Source of the DNA: Chara braunii
Lineage: Eukaryota; Streptophyta; Charophyceae; Charales; Characeae
DNA length: 20,411 nucleotides
Reading direction: 5' to 3'
Assembly: GCA_003427395.1 (NCBI GenBank)
Contig: BFEA01000801.1
Coordinates: forward strand, 225,790-246,200
The translations under genes and the position numbers were made by a program. The first letter of the stretch is position 1; each line of letters opens with the position of its first letter. Below are positions 1 to 8,448 of this stretch, in pieces. The notes under the pieces were generated by a model. The model was not told where the DNA came from and did not search any database. It was given only the letters and a program-made list of their open reading frames with translations.

Positions 1-174
1 AATCAATCAATCAATCTTTTTTTTCCCCCCCCAAACCCCAGCAACCTCTCCACCCCCACGCACCCCCCAAACGAACAATTTTACTTTCCTTTTTTTTTTA
101 CTTCGGGGGGGTAGACCCCACCATGCACCCCCCCGCTCCTCACATGCCAGAGCCCCCCTCGAGAAGGCTGCCGA

Positions 175-232
175 AACGGCTCGTACGGCCGTATGGGTCG
201 TACAGACGCCCCGTATTTGTACGGGGTGACAC
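175..232. repeat. GC-rich palindromic patch with iterated CCGTA/TACGG
   Basis: A perfect palindrome TACGGCCGTA lies at 184-193. A hairpin with 7-bp arms CCCCGTA/TACGGGG and a 4-nt loop lies at 209-226. CGTAC occurs several times between them. A T-run lies at 90-99 on the left. The layout resembles the GC-rich subterminal arms of the hAT-like MITEs elsewhere in the window, but with a different motif. I could not find matching terminal repeats or a target-site duplication, so membership in that family is only a suggestion. Confidence 0.45.
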
Positions 233-266
233 ACAGTTCCCTAGTAGACCTAGGATAGGCCGCTCC

Positions 267-312
267 ATCTATTAGTGGGGAGCTGCACCTGCTGGAAATC
301 GGGTCCAACATC
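267..312 (-). repeat. Dispersed repeat, copy 1 (retroposon-like fragment)
   Basis: About 46 bp closely match 11855-11900, also in minus orientation. The shared part includes GGTGCAGCTCCCCAC and an AATAGAT end. In the second copy this block is followed by about 75 bp and then a 20-nt poly-A tail, which suggests a SINE or the 3' end of a LINE. Here the similarity stops abruptly after the shared block, so this copy is truncated or interrupted. Family unknown. Confidence 0.5.
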
Positions 313-918
313 CCTTTCAAAGTTCCAATAACAACATGAGATTGAAAGTAGAACCTTCCTCCTCAGCCCTTCAGAGCCGCCAGATAAAAAGAGTCGGACT
401 AGCAGTTCTACCCTATAAACCATATAGAAGTGTAATACTGGAAATTTGATCATACATTCTCCTTTACCCAAAATACCCCTTATCATCTCGTTAAAGCTAA
501 AATGGAAGAAAACATTAAAAGCTTTAACCAGCTGAACTAACTCAGAGTAAACCCTACTCCATGCTACAAAAGAACCAAACGATTGCAAATCCACCATCAC
601 AAAGAGGAAAGAGATCACAAAACAAATCATGCGATTTTAGAAAAATTCTTGGTTGAAGATCGAACCATCAATGGAAGAAGATATCATAGTCTCTCTTGAA
701 AATTTTATCTCCTTCCGCCTTTGGCCACTTCACTTCTCCCAGCTTCCCCTTCAATCATTCCCCCACCCGAGTTAATTGAAATTTATTAAGTATTTTTTAA
801 TGTCTTGCTAAGACTTGCTTTTGAGTTATTGTTTGAATAGTAGTTTTAGTTTTAGACCATTGGGTTATAATTTCTGTCTAAACAAGTTGAATGATTATTT
901 GATTGATTTCTTAACCAT

Positions 919-1518
919 CTATTTTAACTTCTTTCTATACCACAATACCCATAGTATTGCCTTTCTCCTCATATTGAAAAAAATACTTTGAAAACTTGTG
1001 AGCTCTACCAGTATTGGGTTCCAATGTCCTAGAAGCAGTGCTCTCCAATCCCAAGGTTATTCCAAACCTGTGAGTTTTGACCATATGTAGTCTCATCTTC
1101 TCCAAAGTAGCACATCTTTAGGACATTGCAGAAAAATATGTTCAATGGTTTTCATGATCTTCCTATTGGGAAAGTCTGAGTCGCATGTTGGACACCAGGC
1201 TAAGCCCAGACCCTTTTGTTTAAGAGACGGATGATCAATGAGTCAATCATAAGTTAGCAGACACTTATGAACAATTTACTAATGTAATGAAGCAAATATC
1301 GTTGGTCTTTCCTTTAAGTTTTTCAACCATTTGACTAGAATGAGAAATTCTGAATGAATATTTAGTTGCCTATACCATCGCTCCTTTACTATAGAAGTGA
1401 CGTTAATTTTTTGACGAAGAAGACTTTGAGGCTTACATCGTTTATTATCTCTCCAAGACCATTCTATCGGATCTATTCGAATTCTGGAATTGGTAATTGA
1501 GGGAAGTAGACCCTCCAT
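919..1518 (-). pseudogene. LINE C-terminal W-rich and zinc-binding region (zf-RVT-like)
   Basis: Residues RWYRQLNI...WLKNLKERPTIFASLH (1279-1518) are followed, in another frame, by GLAWCPTCDSDF (to about 1200) and EHIFLQCPKDVLLWRR. CX2C with a downstream HX4-5C is the zinc-binding pattern at the C-terminus of plant LINE reverse transcriptases. A tail RKAILWVLWYRKKLK ends at a TAG (919-921), matching the typical LW.IW..RN tail. At least two internal stops and a frame change occur. Confidence 0.75.
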
Positions 1519-1863
1519 CTGTTGATACTTGAACAGTATAAAATGTTTTGAAGGAATTGTTACAAACGATATTCCAGACTGCTTGGTGATAATGAATGCA
1601 AACGATAATGCTTGCTTCTACACGTAAAACTTCGAAAGCAAAAACGAAACAAAAAAAGACAATTTAGACAAACAAATAATGGCACAAAAAATCAATCCAA
1701 TCTAAGTCAGACTCAATGTGAATCGTAGTCCAGATTCTTGTTGGTTCAATTTCTAAAAAACAGAAATATTTGGTTTCCATAAGCTTCACTTTATTTAATT
1801 TGACAAATAATTCCCACTTCCAGGAAGCCGCCGTTAGGCACGATCACCAGAAAGACATTGACC

Positions 1864-2106
1864 CTAATCGTAATTAATTATGATATTTTTTGTCGACAAC
1901 CTTTTGTACATTACATAATTAGAAAAAAATGTCACTAAATTTTGATTTGCATGAGGGACTAAGTGGTCTTTACTAATTCTGCACAAATTAAGTACGGCAT
2001 CATCGTGAACCATGTCAAAAATTTGTCCTACAACAGTAAACCCATCAGGTTGAATGTCTCCCACCCAGTCTGCCTTTCTAAATTTCAGACCATTTTTAAG
2101 TTTCAA
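1864..2106 (-). pseudogene. Probable LINE ORF2 C-terminal segment
   Basis: An open frame containing FRKADWVGDIQPDGFTVVGQ lies between the FLWG block and the zinc region. I infer it belongs to the same LINE from position and orientation; the motif itself (a W.GDI..DG type pattern) is weak. It has no other assignment. Confidence 0.4.
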
Positions 2107-2579
2107 TTCCCAGACTAAGGGAATGAAGGCATAATTTTCTTCAAATTCTTTATTAGATTGCTAACATACTTGATCTTTTTCCTTAACTGGTCCACTGTTT
2201 TCCATTTTTTGTTTGTGAAATCTCAAATATCCTTGATTCTCATGATGTTTATTTTCACCCATATTGTCCAAGGAGGTTGTGAGCTGATATAGACCTTTTC
2301 ATTAGAATCTGCAATTCATCTATTACCGAAAATAGGTTATCTGAGGAATTCCTCATATCTTGATGGTAATGATCTATTGGGAAGTGTTTTAAGTATTTCT
2401 GACAAAAAATTATATAGGACTAGGCCTTTAACTACGGATCCTCACTTCCCTGAATGTTTGGACTATGCATTTGCTTTTGGTATATTAGTTCAATACCTAT
2501 CCTCCACCCAAGAAAGAGGATGGACCTCTCACTCAGAGTGAGGGGCTAATCTTCTAATTTGTTCTAACGCAAATGGCAG

Positions 2580-2875
2580 TCAGGGAAGATTTATCCCTAG
2601 AAGTAAGCACTTGATCGATTGGATGATTGGCGCTTGAGATTGGCGTGAATGGTCCAAAATTTCAGGACCTCCCTTAGCTTTAGGTTGAATAAGAGTGTCC
2701 CAGGGAACTCTAGGAATCACATTTATCTCCTCGTGGTCCCTCCCCCAAAGGAAGGCATGTAACTTTTGTTTGAGGTCTCCAATTGGATTCTTGTTCAAAA
2801 AGAAAAGAGCAGACTTGTACCAGATGGTTGCTAATGCGACATTATGGATGATTAATGTCCTTCAGAACATCAAGG
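2580..2875 (-). pseudogene. LINE RT connection segment (FLWG block)
   Basis: Minus translation gives LIIHNVALATIWYKSALFFL followed by KQKLHAFLWGRDHEEIN, PRVPWDTLIQPKAKGG. This matches the FLWGG....W..VC.PK..GGLG region that follows the polymerase core in plant LINEs. The family GGLG glycines are partly lost (GGPE). It lies in the correct order and orientation between the RT core and the zinc region. Confidence 0.8.
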
Positions 2876-3151
2876 TATGTTGATTTCTCTATTTCTTCAT
2901 TTTTTCTAACGCTGGGGTTGAAATTCAGATGTCATTGGTGTTTGGTTTACCTCTGCAGTTATTATAACACTCAATATTCTGATAGGTGTTTGTAAAGGAA
3001 ACCAATTAGTTCTTAGTTCCTCGAAGGGTCTATCCCCTTGTGAATGTATTCATCAACCTTGTGTTTTATTGCCCCAATTAACAATTATATCAGTCAAAAT
3101 TGAAAACCTATTCATAAGGGCTCTAATTTCTTTCATATTCTCAAAGGAAGT

Positions 3152-3434
3152 TTATAACATTATTGTGAGATCTTTTGCAAAGTTTAACATAGAATAAACT
3201 GGGATTGCCTCCTTTGGGATCATTGTAATCTTTAATTTGTTAAGTTTGGGATTACACATAAAGTTTGTTCTTTGTGCTTCCATTATAATCACAAAAAGAA
3301 AGGGAGTTAGAGGGTTTTCTTGTCTCACAGATCTTTGGAGATTGATCTCAAGGGAAAGGAGACCATTGACTTGAGCTCTCGTTGTGGCACTGTGGTGAAG
3401 AATGCTTATCCAATTTCTTAATTTTTGTCCAAAG
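3152..3434 (-). pseudogene. LINE RT core (palm, catalytic box)
   Basis: The open frame contains NFGQKLRNWISILHHSATTR, then AQVNG, then RSVRQENPLTPFLFVIIMEA, ending at FAKDLTIML (3155-3181). Family consensus has RQGDPLSP and a YADD/FADD catalytic pair. Here glycine of RQG is glutamate and the first aspartate of FADD is lysine, so the polymerase would be inactive. The frame runs cleanly into the upstream KKLN residues (3781 onward) if the MITE and one copy of its 8-bp duplication are disregarded, which supports the insertion boundaries. Confidence 0.85.
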
Positions 3435-3788
3435 TTGTGTAGCATCGTGTTTGGGTTCAGTGACCGAACCCGGAAGTTCGAGACCGAACGCGAACAAGCA
3501 TCAAAACTCTCCGAACGCAAACATAAAAAAAAAAAAAAAAAAAAAAAGTTATCAAAAAAAATCTGAAAAATATATGTTATATAAAATACTAATACAAACA
3601 AATTTTGCCGTGGAAANATGCTCAAATTCGTAATCAAACTTAAGTCAAAAATAAAAAACCAAAAAGATTTTTTTTTTTTTTAATATGTTCGGCCGAAGAC
3701 GTTCGGGTGGCATTCGGTCGAACACCCGAACATGTTCGGACGTTCGAAAAAACTCCCAACATGTTCAGTGTGCTACACAAGTACAAAG
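3427..3788. mobile_element. hAT-like MITE, element A (body 3435-3780) with 8-bp target-site duplication
   Basis: The body is 346 bp, flanked by GTCCAAAG (3427-3434) and GTACAAAG (3781-3788), an 8-bp duplication with one mismatch. The terminal inverted repeat is TTGTGTAGCA, perfect over 10 bp. Both arms are packed with CGAAC/GTTCG motifs; the left arm ends in a poly-A run and the right arm begins after a T-run. The centre (TATGTTAT...AATTTTGCCGTGG...) is homologous to the cores of elements B and C. An 8-bp duplication points to the hAT superfamily. It has no coding capacity. One undetermined base (N) lies at 3617. Confidence 0.8.
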
Positions 3789-3875
3789 TTTAACTTTTTC
3801 AGATATGCATAAAAAAAATGTCAATTTCAAAGTCTAAAAAAATGAAGGCTGCATTATTTTGGTTTTGTCTGGAAA

Positions 3876-4197
3876 GTTTGATCAATTCGTTAATAGCAGT
3901 ATATTATCGTGGATACTTCTTCCTTTAATGAATCATGTCTGAGAGGGGTGAATTATTTCTGTCATTATTGGAGTAAACCTATTAGCTAAGGTCTTTGCTA
4001 ACATCTTATACACCACTGTTAAGAGTGTGATTGGTCTATAATTTCTAATGTTGTCTTTATCTCATTTTTTGTACAATAACTTAAGTATGCATTGCCTTAC
4101 AATTTCTCTCACATGTCTTGTTATTTGGACTTACTTATAATATTTCATTAGATCATCAGCTAAGTAGGTCAACACGACCTCCCAGAATTATTTAGAG
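3876..4197 (-). pseudogene. LINE RT N-terminal motifs (fingers region)
   Basis: The minus-strand translation reads LLYKK, stop, DKDNIRNYRPITLL, then VVYKMLAKTLANRFTPIMTE, IIHPSQT, stop, FIKGRSIHDNI. This is the classical LINE block normally written as LLYKKGD..NYRPI.LL...YKI.AK.L..R, then IHP.QTGFI.GRSI..NI. Both stops are TGA at positions where the family has glycine, so each fits a single G-to-T change from a GGA codon. Downstream (3830-3875) the LDFE block of the next RT motif is visible but shifts frame just before the MITE. The 5' limit coincides with an inverted-repeat element starting at 4198. Confidence 0.85.
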
Positions 4198-4304
4198 AAG
4201 TGTCAGCGTGAGTATGCCCAGACCGAGATTTCAAATTATACTTCCTCACCTCTCACGGGAACGGAACAACCCCGGCTTCAGTAAGGGCTACTCACACTAA
4301 CACT
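4198..4304. mobile_element. Small inverted-repeat element (MITE-like)
   Basis: Ends are AAGTGTCAGCGTGAGTA followed by TGCCC, and the reverse complement of AAGTGTTAGTGTGAGTA preceded by GGGC, so about 21 bp of near-perfect terminal inverted repeat encloses about 65 bp. No clear target-site duplication is visible. It abuts the 5' end of the LINE fragment. A diverged direct copy of the left end begins at 4386. Superfamily not assigned. Confidence 0.55.
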
Positions 4305-4560
4305 TTTTTTACTAGTAAGCTGTGGTCGTGATTGAAGTCTGATTGATTCAGTCGTGGCTGCAATTGGGGACAGATACATATAGGAAAGTGCTAGCAGGAG
4401 TATGCCCGATATGAAAATGGACCAAGTTTCTGAATCGTTCTCTCCCCGCCTGTTACTGGAAGGGGACAACCCTGGCTTCAGGAAGGGCACAATCATATTA
4501 TGATGTTTTCTACTAAGCTCTAGACATGATTGTCATCACATTCATCCACGTTCAAAAAAA
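4198..4560. repeat. Diverged direct duplication, period about 188 bp
   Basis: Copy 1 starts at 4198 and copy 2 at 4386. Shared landmarks in the same order are the AAGTG..AGC start, GAGTATGCCC, a CAACCC.GGCTTCAG block, AAGGGC, a T-run, TACTA...AAGCT and CATGATTG/CGTGATTG. The inverted right terminus is well preserved only in copy 1. Either a tandem duplication of an element plus flank, or two adjacent insertions of related elements. Confidence 0.55.
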
Positions 4561-5140
4561 CTATTGGCAGGTATCCCACCTGTTTTTTTTTTAATCCAAC
4601 TTCTCGTTTTTTTTCTTTTTTCTTTTCTCGTTCTTTCCTTCGTCACCCATGCAATTCTACATGCACAGCAAACCAAAAGACATATTGTCGTACATTTGCT
4701 CCTTTTGGTTGGGCTCTCTGGCTTCCTCCCCCGTTGAACTTTCGAGGTCAATGACAAACCGAAATTTGTTTTCACCACACTATTTTTTTTCAAGTGGGGA
4801 AAGGTATTGGTGGTTTAAACAACATTACAAACAAATACGACATCGCAATGGGAGAATGTAAAAGAAAGAATCAAGGGTTAACTTCGGCGCAGTCACAAAA
4901 ACAATTTGACAATGCACTTCAGGCAATCCCGCGAACACAACACTCCCCCACGTGACCCCGCCAGACCCGAAACCTACGTTGTATACATTCACCATTATCG
5001 ACTCTTCTCCCTCAAGTGAATTTTCAAATGCGAACCCTGAATGCACCGCAGTTTTCTCAAGAATCAAATACCTCTCATCACGTGTCAAAATTCAACAAAA
5101 GATTCAACAATTCAGTGGCAGCTAGCTTGCGGGATACCAA
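4561..5140. other. No assignable gene
   Basis: T-rich pyrimidine tracts occur at 4580-4640. A minus-strand open frame of 87 codons (4825-5088) contains YNVGFGSGGVTWGSVVFAGL but matches nothing I recognise and shows no clear splice context. I leave it unassigned. Confidence 0.4.
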
Positions 5141-5204
5141 GGGGGGAGGGTTGGGAAAATACTGGGGCACTCAGAGGGGTGGGGGATCTAGGGGATATGC
5201 GAAG
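5141..5204 (+). other. G-quadruplex-prone tract
   Basis: Runs of three to six G are separated by short loops: GGGGGGAGGGTTGGG, then an 8-nt loop, GGGG, and further on GGGGTGGGGG and AGGGG. The pattern fits intramolecular G-quadruplex formation on the plus strand. There is no adjacent gene whose promoter it could mark. The rest of 5205-5529 shows no feature I can support. Confidence 0.5.
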
Positions 5205-5529
5205 GAACTATCCCCTAGTGTTTTAAGTTTGTATCCCCCCATTCCAATTCGTCCATTGTCAGATTTCACGGACCCCTCCCCCACCTCCTCAACGAGTTTG
5301 GTGCATCAAGGTTGGTATGTTTTGGAGTAGTGTGGAACGGTGGGTGGGAAGGGTTTGTTATTTTCCTTTCATTTATCGAGGTTGTCTCATGTCTGACTAT
5401 ATAGTACTAGCAATTTAGCAAAGCGGGTGATGGATTTGGCGCACTATAATTGGATGAAGTGGTACAACTTACAATCATAAACTTTTGTGACTCCATTATT
5501 ATGTTGTTCTGGTTCCTATTAAAAAAAGA

Positions 5530-5671
5530 AACATGTACATATATACATATCTATATACATATCTATATATATATATATTTGACGTACATATGTATAAATA
5601 TATATATACATATATATTTGACGTACATATATATAAATATATATATAATATATATATATATATTACATATG
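5530..5671. repeat. AT-rich microsatellite with 39-bp tandem unit
   Basis: The tract is made of TATACATATC-type and (TA)n repeats. Embedded in it, TTTGACGTACATAT followed by A/T-rich sequence occurs twice, at about 5578 and 5617, 39 bp apart. All long open frames here are simply repeated Y/I codons and are not genes. Confidence 0.8.
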
Positions 5672-5940
5672 TCGCATCAGCATGCGCGCACATGGCATGC
5701 AGTGCACACCGAAATGATAGGGTCCACCAAAATAAAAGGAGGGGGGGGAAGTTCTAGGCCCGCTACGCACTTCGCGCCGCCGTGTACCAAAAAAAAAAAA
5801 GAAATTGAGGGCATGCGTGGGACCCGAAAAAAAAGGCGGGGATATCCCAGCAGTTCGTTTTTGTCGACCTCGGTGGCCCTGCGACACTTACTCCTTCGCG
5901 GCCGCCGCCTTAGCTGCAGTCGTCGTCGTCTTCTCATGTG
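5672..5940. other. GC-rich flank without recognised gene
   Basis: Short poly-A runs, a GCGGCCGCCGCC patch (about 5897-5908) and CGT triplets (about 5920-5931) occur. No conserved protein is apparent in any frame. It forms the left flank of MITE element B. Confidence 0.4.
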
Positions 5941-6023
5941 CATTGGAGCTATGAATCCCCCTCGGCGGCGACCATCCGCGGACAAGTCCGCGGCCGCGGC
6001 CTAGGCCGCGGTCCGCGGCCATG

Positions 6024-6061
<38 letters not shown>

Positions 6062-6460
6062 CTGAAAACAAAATATGCTATGCAGAAAAATATACTGAAC
6101 AACTTTTGCCTTGTGGTCATATCCAAAAACGTTACTGAATTTAAAATAAAAAATCACATATGTTTCATGTTTTTTTTTTTGAAAACAAACAGCTTTTGCC
6201 TCAGGAAAATTAGTTTTTGAATTTTTAAAATTCGAAGACGAAGTCGAAAAAAAAAAAAAAAAATTGCGCAATTTAGATCTCGAAAAGATCTACAACCCCA
6301 TATTTGTTGTTGTTTTTTTTGATAAATTTTTAAGGTCACAAACAATTCCTGAAAGTCGCGGCCGCACCCAACCGCGGCCGGAGCCACGGCGGCCGTGTTC
6401 ACGTCCGCCCTCCGAACTTGACCCCATGGACGCGTCCGCGGGTGTTTCATAGCATTGGAG
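5941..6460. mobile_element. hAT-like MITE, element B (body 5949-6452) with perfect 8-bp target-site duplication
   Basis: CATTGGAG flanks both ends (5941-5948 and 6453-6460). The body is 504 bp with terminal inverted repeats CTATGAATCCCCC / CTATGAAACACCC. The arms are made of CCGCGG and related palindromes (5977-6020 and 6358-6445), with a long poly-A tract just inside the left arm. The core (TATGCTATGCAGAAA...GAACAACTTTTGCC...) matches element C over about 90 bp. A second, partial copy of the core (AGCTTTTGCCTCAGG) lies near 6190, which explains the larger size. No coding capacity. Eight-base duplication supports the hAT superfamily. Confidence 0.85.
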
Positions 6461-6577
6461 CAGTCCCCCACATCGTCGTTCAGCCATATCCTACGAAGGA
6501 GGCGGTGGGAAGACGCCGAAGGATGCAGCAGCGGGAAGAGCCGAAGGAAGCAGCCATATGAAGGTGGGCTACCACCA

Positions 6578-6579
<2 letters not shown>

Positions 6580-6618
<39 letters not shown>

Positions 6619-6743
6619 CCAAACATAATGCACCCTACTATCTTTCCAGTCGGGTTCAAGAAAAATAAGACCTCTCTCTCTCTCTCTCTCCCCCAAACAT
6701 AATGCACCCTACTATCTTTCCAGTCGGGTTCAGGAAAAATGAA

Positions 6744-6782
<39 letters not shown>
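6580..6782 (+). repeat. (CT)n microsatellite with 74-bp duplicated spacer
   Basis: Three (CT)n blocks (about 6580-6616, 6672-6690 and 6746-6782) are separated by two almost identical spacers that start CCCCAAACATAATGCACCC. The spacers begin 74 bp apart, so spacer plus repeat was duplicated as a unit. Confidence 0.9.
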
Positions 6783-6784
<2 letters not shown>

Positions 6785-6785
6785 C

Positions 6786-7530
6786 GAAAATTGTGCAACT
6801 CCTCCTCCTACCCATTTCTCCCTTGTCATCATGGTTCCCCTCGTCCCCCTTCCTCCCCTCTTTGTCATCGTTCTTCTACTCCCCTGCTTATCATAGTCCT
6901 TCTCCACACGCACCCGTCATCCCTCCTCCCTCATCTTTCCTATTTCATCCCTCCTCCATCGTTTTTCTGCATTTTTTTTCGAAGTCCGATTAGTAGCAAA
7001 TACCCTACCCATTGTTCTCCTCCTCCTTAATCCTCCTCGTCAAAGATCTCCTCCTCCTCAATCCTCCCTCGTAAAAGATATCCTCCTCCCTCCGTCGTTG
7101 TCCTCCCCCTCCGTCCTTCATCATCGGTGTTCTTCTCCCTCCTACATCCTCCCTCCTCCCTTCTTCGTTCCCCCTCATCCCTTGTCATCCGTCTCATCCT
7201 CCCTCCTCCATTCCCTCTCTCCTCCCTCGTCATCATTATCCTCCTCTTCCTCCCTCCTTCGCCATAGTTCTCCTCCACCCTCGCTTGTCATCATGCTTGC
7301 CTCCGTTTTTCTTTTCCCCCCTCCCTCGTCTTTCCTTCATCCCTTTTTTTTGGTTCGAATCTGGATTCCCTCGTCATTGTTTTCCCATCCTCGCCCCGTC
7401 TGCCATCTCTACTGCCCTCCCTCTGCCATGTCCACGTGCTATGCCATCCCCACTTCGCTCTTTTCTCTTTGTTCCTCCATCCTCACCCCCTCTAGGCCTC
7501 TGCCATCCACACCTCTCTCGTCAGCAACTG
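6786..7530 (+). repeat. Long polypyrimidine tract (CTCCTCC/TCGTCAT degenerate minisatellite)
   Basis: About 740 bp of the plus strand is strongly C/T-biased, composed of imperfect repeats of CTCCTCCCTC and CTCGTCATC. It continues from the CT microsatellite. Long S/P-rich or R/E-rich open frames on either strand are by-products of this composition. It has no features of a gene and ends just upstream of the hAT pseudogene. Confidence 0.75.
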
Positions 7531-8040
7531 TACTTGCAGACTCACTTTTTGTTGGAGAGAGCACCTTCATAAAGCTTCGTCGGGTGGTCGTCGATGAATT
7601 TGAGGGGTGGAATGGGGGGTGCTCCAAGAGCGACAGAAGGGGCTGACGCCAGGGCTATTGATGAATTGTATATGCGCAAGGGAAAATGGCTCTCGTGAAG
7701 GTGGTAATTACGCAACTCAAGAGGCACTTCAAGGACAACTCGAATGGTTTGACTGAGAAGGACAAGAATAAGGGGCATAGGCACTGGGTCTGCAACTATT
7801 GCGAGACCCGGTTCACCAGGTCGGCCACCAACCACAGAACCACTTCATCAAAAAGTGTAGTATCGAGTGTGTGACCTGCCCATTGGACGAAGAGAGGGTG
7901 AGGAGGATGAAGGGGATTCGAATGGGGAAGCTGGAGGAGGAATCGCTTATCGGAGGGAATGAAAGTGCGGGTGCGGGTCTGAGCAATGTCCCATCGAGGA
8001 GCAGCTTGGTCGTCCCATCCCCAACGGCATGCAGCCCCCT

Positions 8041-8138
8041 TGTTCCAGGTGTTGTGGAGTCGAAAAGCCATTTGCAAACGCAGCACCGTTGTTCCAGGTG
8101 TTGTGGAGTCGAAAAGCCATTTGCAAACGCAGCACCGT
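8041..8138 (+). repeat. 49-bp tandem duplication inside the transposase pseudogene
   Basis: Two identical 49-bp copies start at 8041 and 8090, each beginning TGTTCCAGGTGTTGTGG and ending CGCAGCACCGT. Because 49 is not a multiple of three, the duplication itself shifts the frame between the BED finger and the downstream domain. Identity of the copies implies the duplication is recent compared with the decay of the pseudogene. Confidence 0.95.
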
Positions 8139-8448
8139 TGGTCAGACGGCCAACGAGGCAAACTCTGAGCAAGGAGAGACAACATCATCACCCACAACGA
8201 GCAGACCAGCAAATACTTGGACATTTTCCTCATTTCCACGAATCACCCGTTCAGCTTGATTGAGAACATCTACTTCCTTCAGTTTTTTTTCTGACAAATA
8301 AAGTCTGTTAAAGTTGAAGCCAGATCGAATTTCAATCGATTTTTTGCATAGGCAATAGAGATAATTTGAAAGGCCAATCGCTCGAGGTAGCTGGTTTTCC
8401 GGGAAATCTATTGAGGTAGAACATTTTATCTTCATTGCAAGAGGTAGA

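Larger units (their letters stand above)
1..918. other. Non-coding stretch: simple repeats and dispersed-repeat copy
   Basis: The window opens with four copies of AATC (1-16), then T and C homopolymers (17-32) and a T10 run (90-99). Positions 170-232 are GC-rich with nested palindromes. Positions 267-312 hold a short dispersed repeat that recurs near 11855-11900. From about 320 to 918 the sequence is AT-rich and I see no gene; it may include the 3' flank or untranslated tail of the LINE that ends at 919, but I found no poly-A tail that fixes that end. Confidence 0.5.
919..4197 (-). pseudogene. Degenerate plant-type LINE ORF2 (reverse transcriptase and C-terminal zinc-binding region)
   Basis: Read on the minus strand, translated blocks appear in the order expected of a non-LTR retrotransposon polyprotein: RT N-terminal motifs (about 4197-3876), RT core with the RQ.NPLTPFLF block and a degraded FADD box (3434-3155), the FLWG/W-D connection region (2870-2580), a less certain segment (2106-1864), and the W-rich and CX2C...HX5C zinc region (1518-919). 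No endonuclease domain is found upstream, so the copy is 5'-truncated, as is common for LINEs. In-frame stops (for example 4062-4064 and 3933-3935), frameshifts and an inserted 346-bp MITE (3435-3780) show it is dead. Family membership is from motif recognition; subfamily is not determined. Confidence 0.85.

Noticed and set aside
4825-5088. 87-codon minus-strand open frame as a gene
   Set aside because: No recognisable motif, no splice or promoter context; kept only as a note.
5450-6004. 184-codon plus-strand open frame
   Set aside because: Its first part is the AT minisatellite and its end runs into the GC-rich arm of MITE B.
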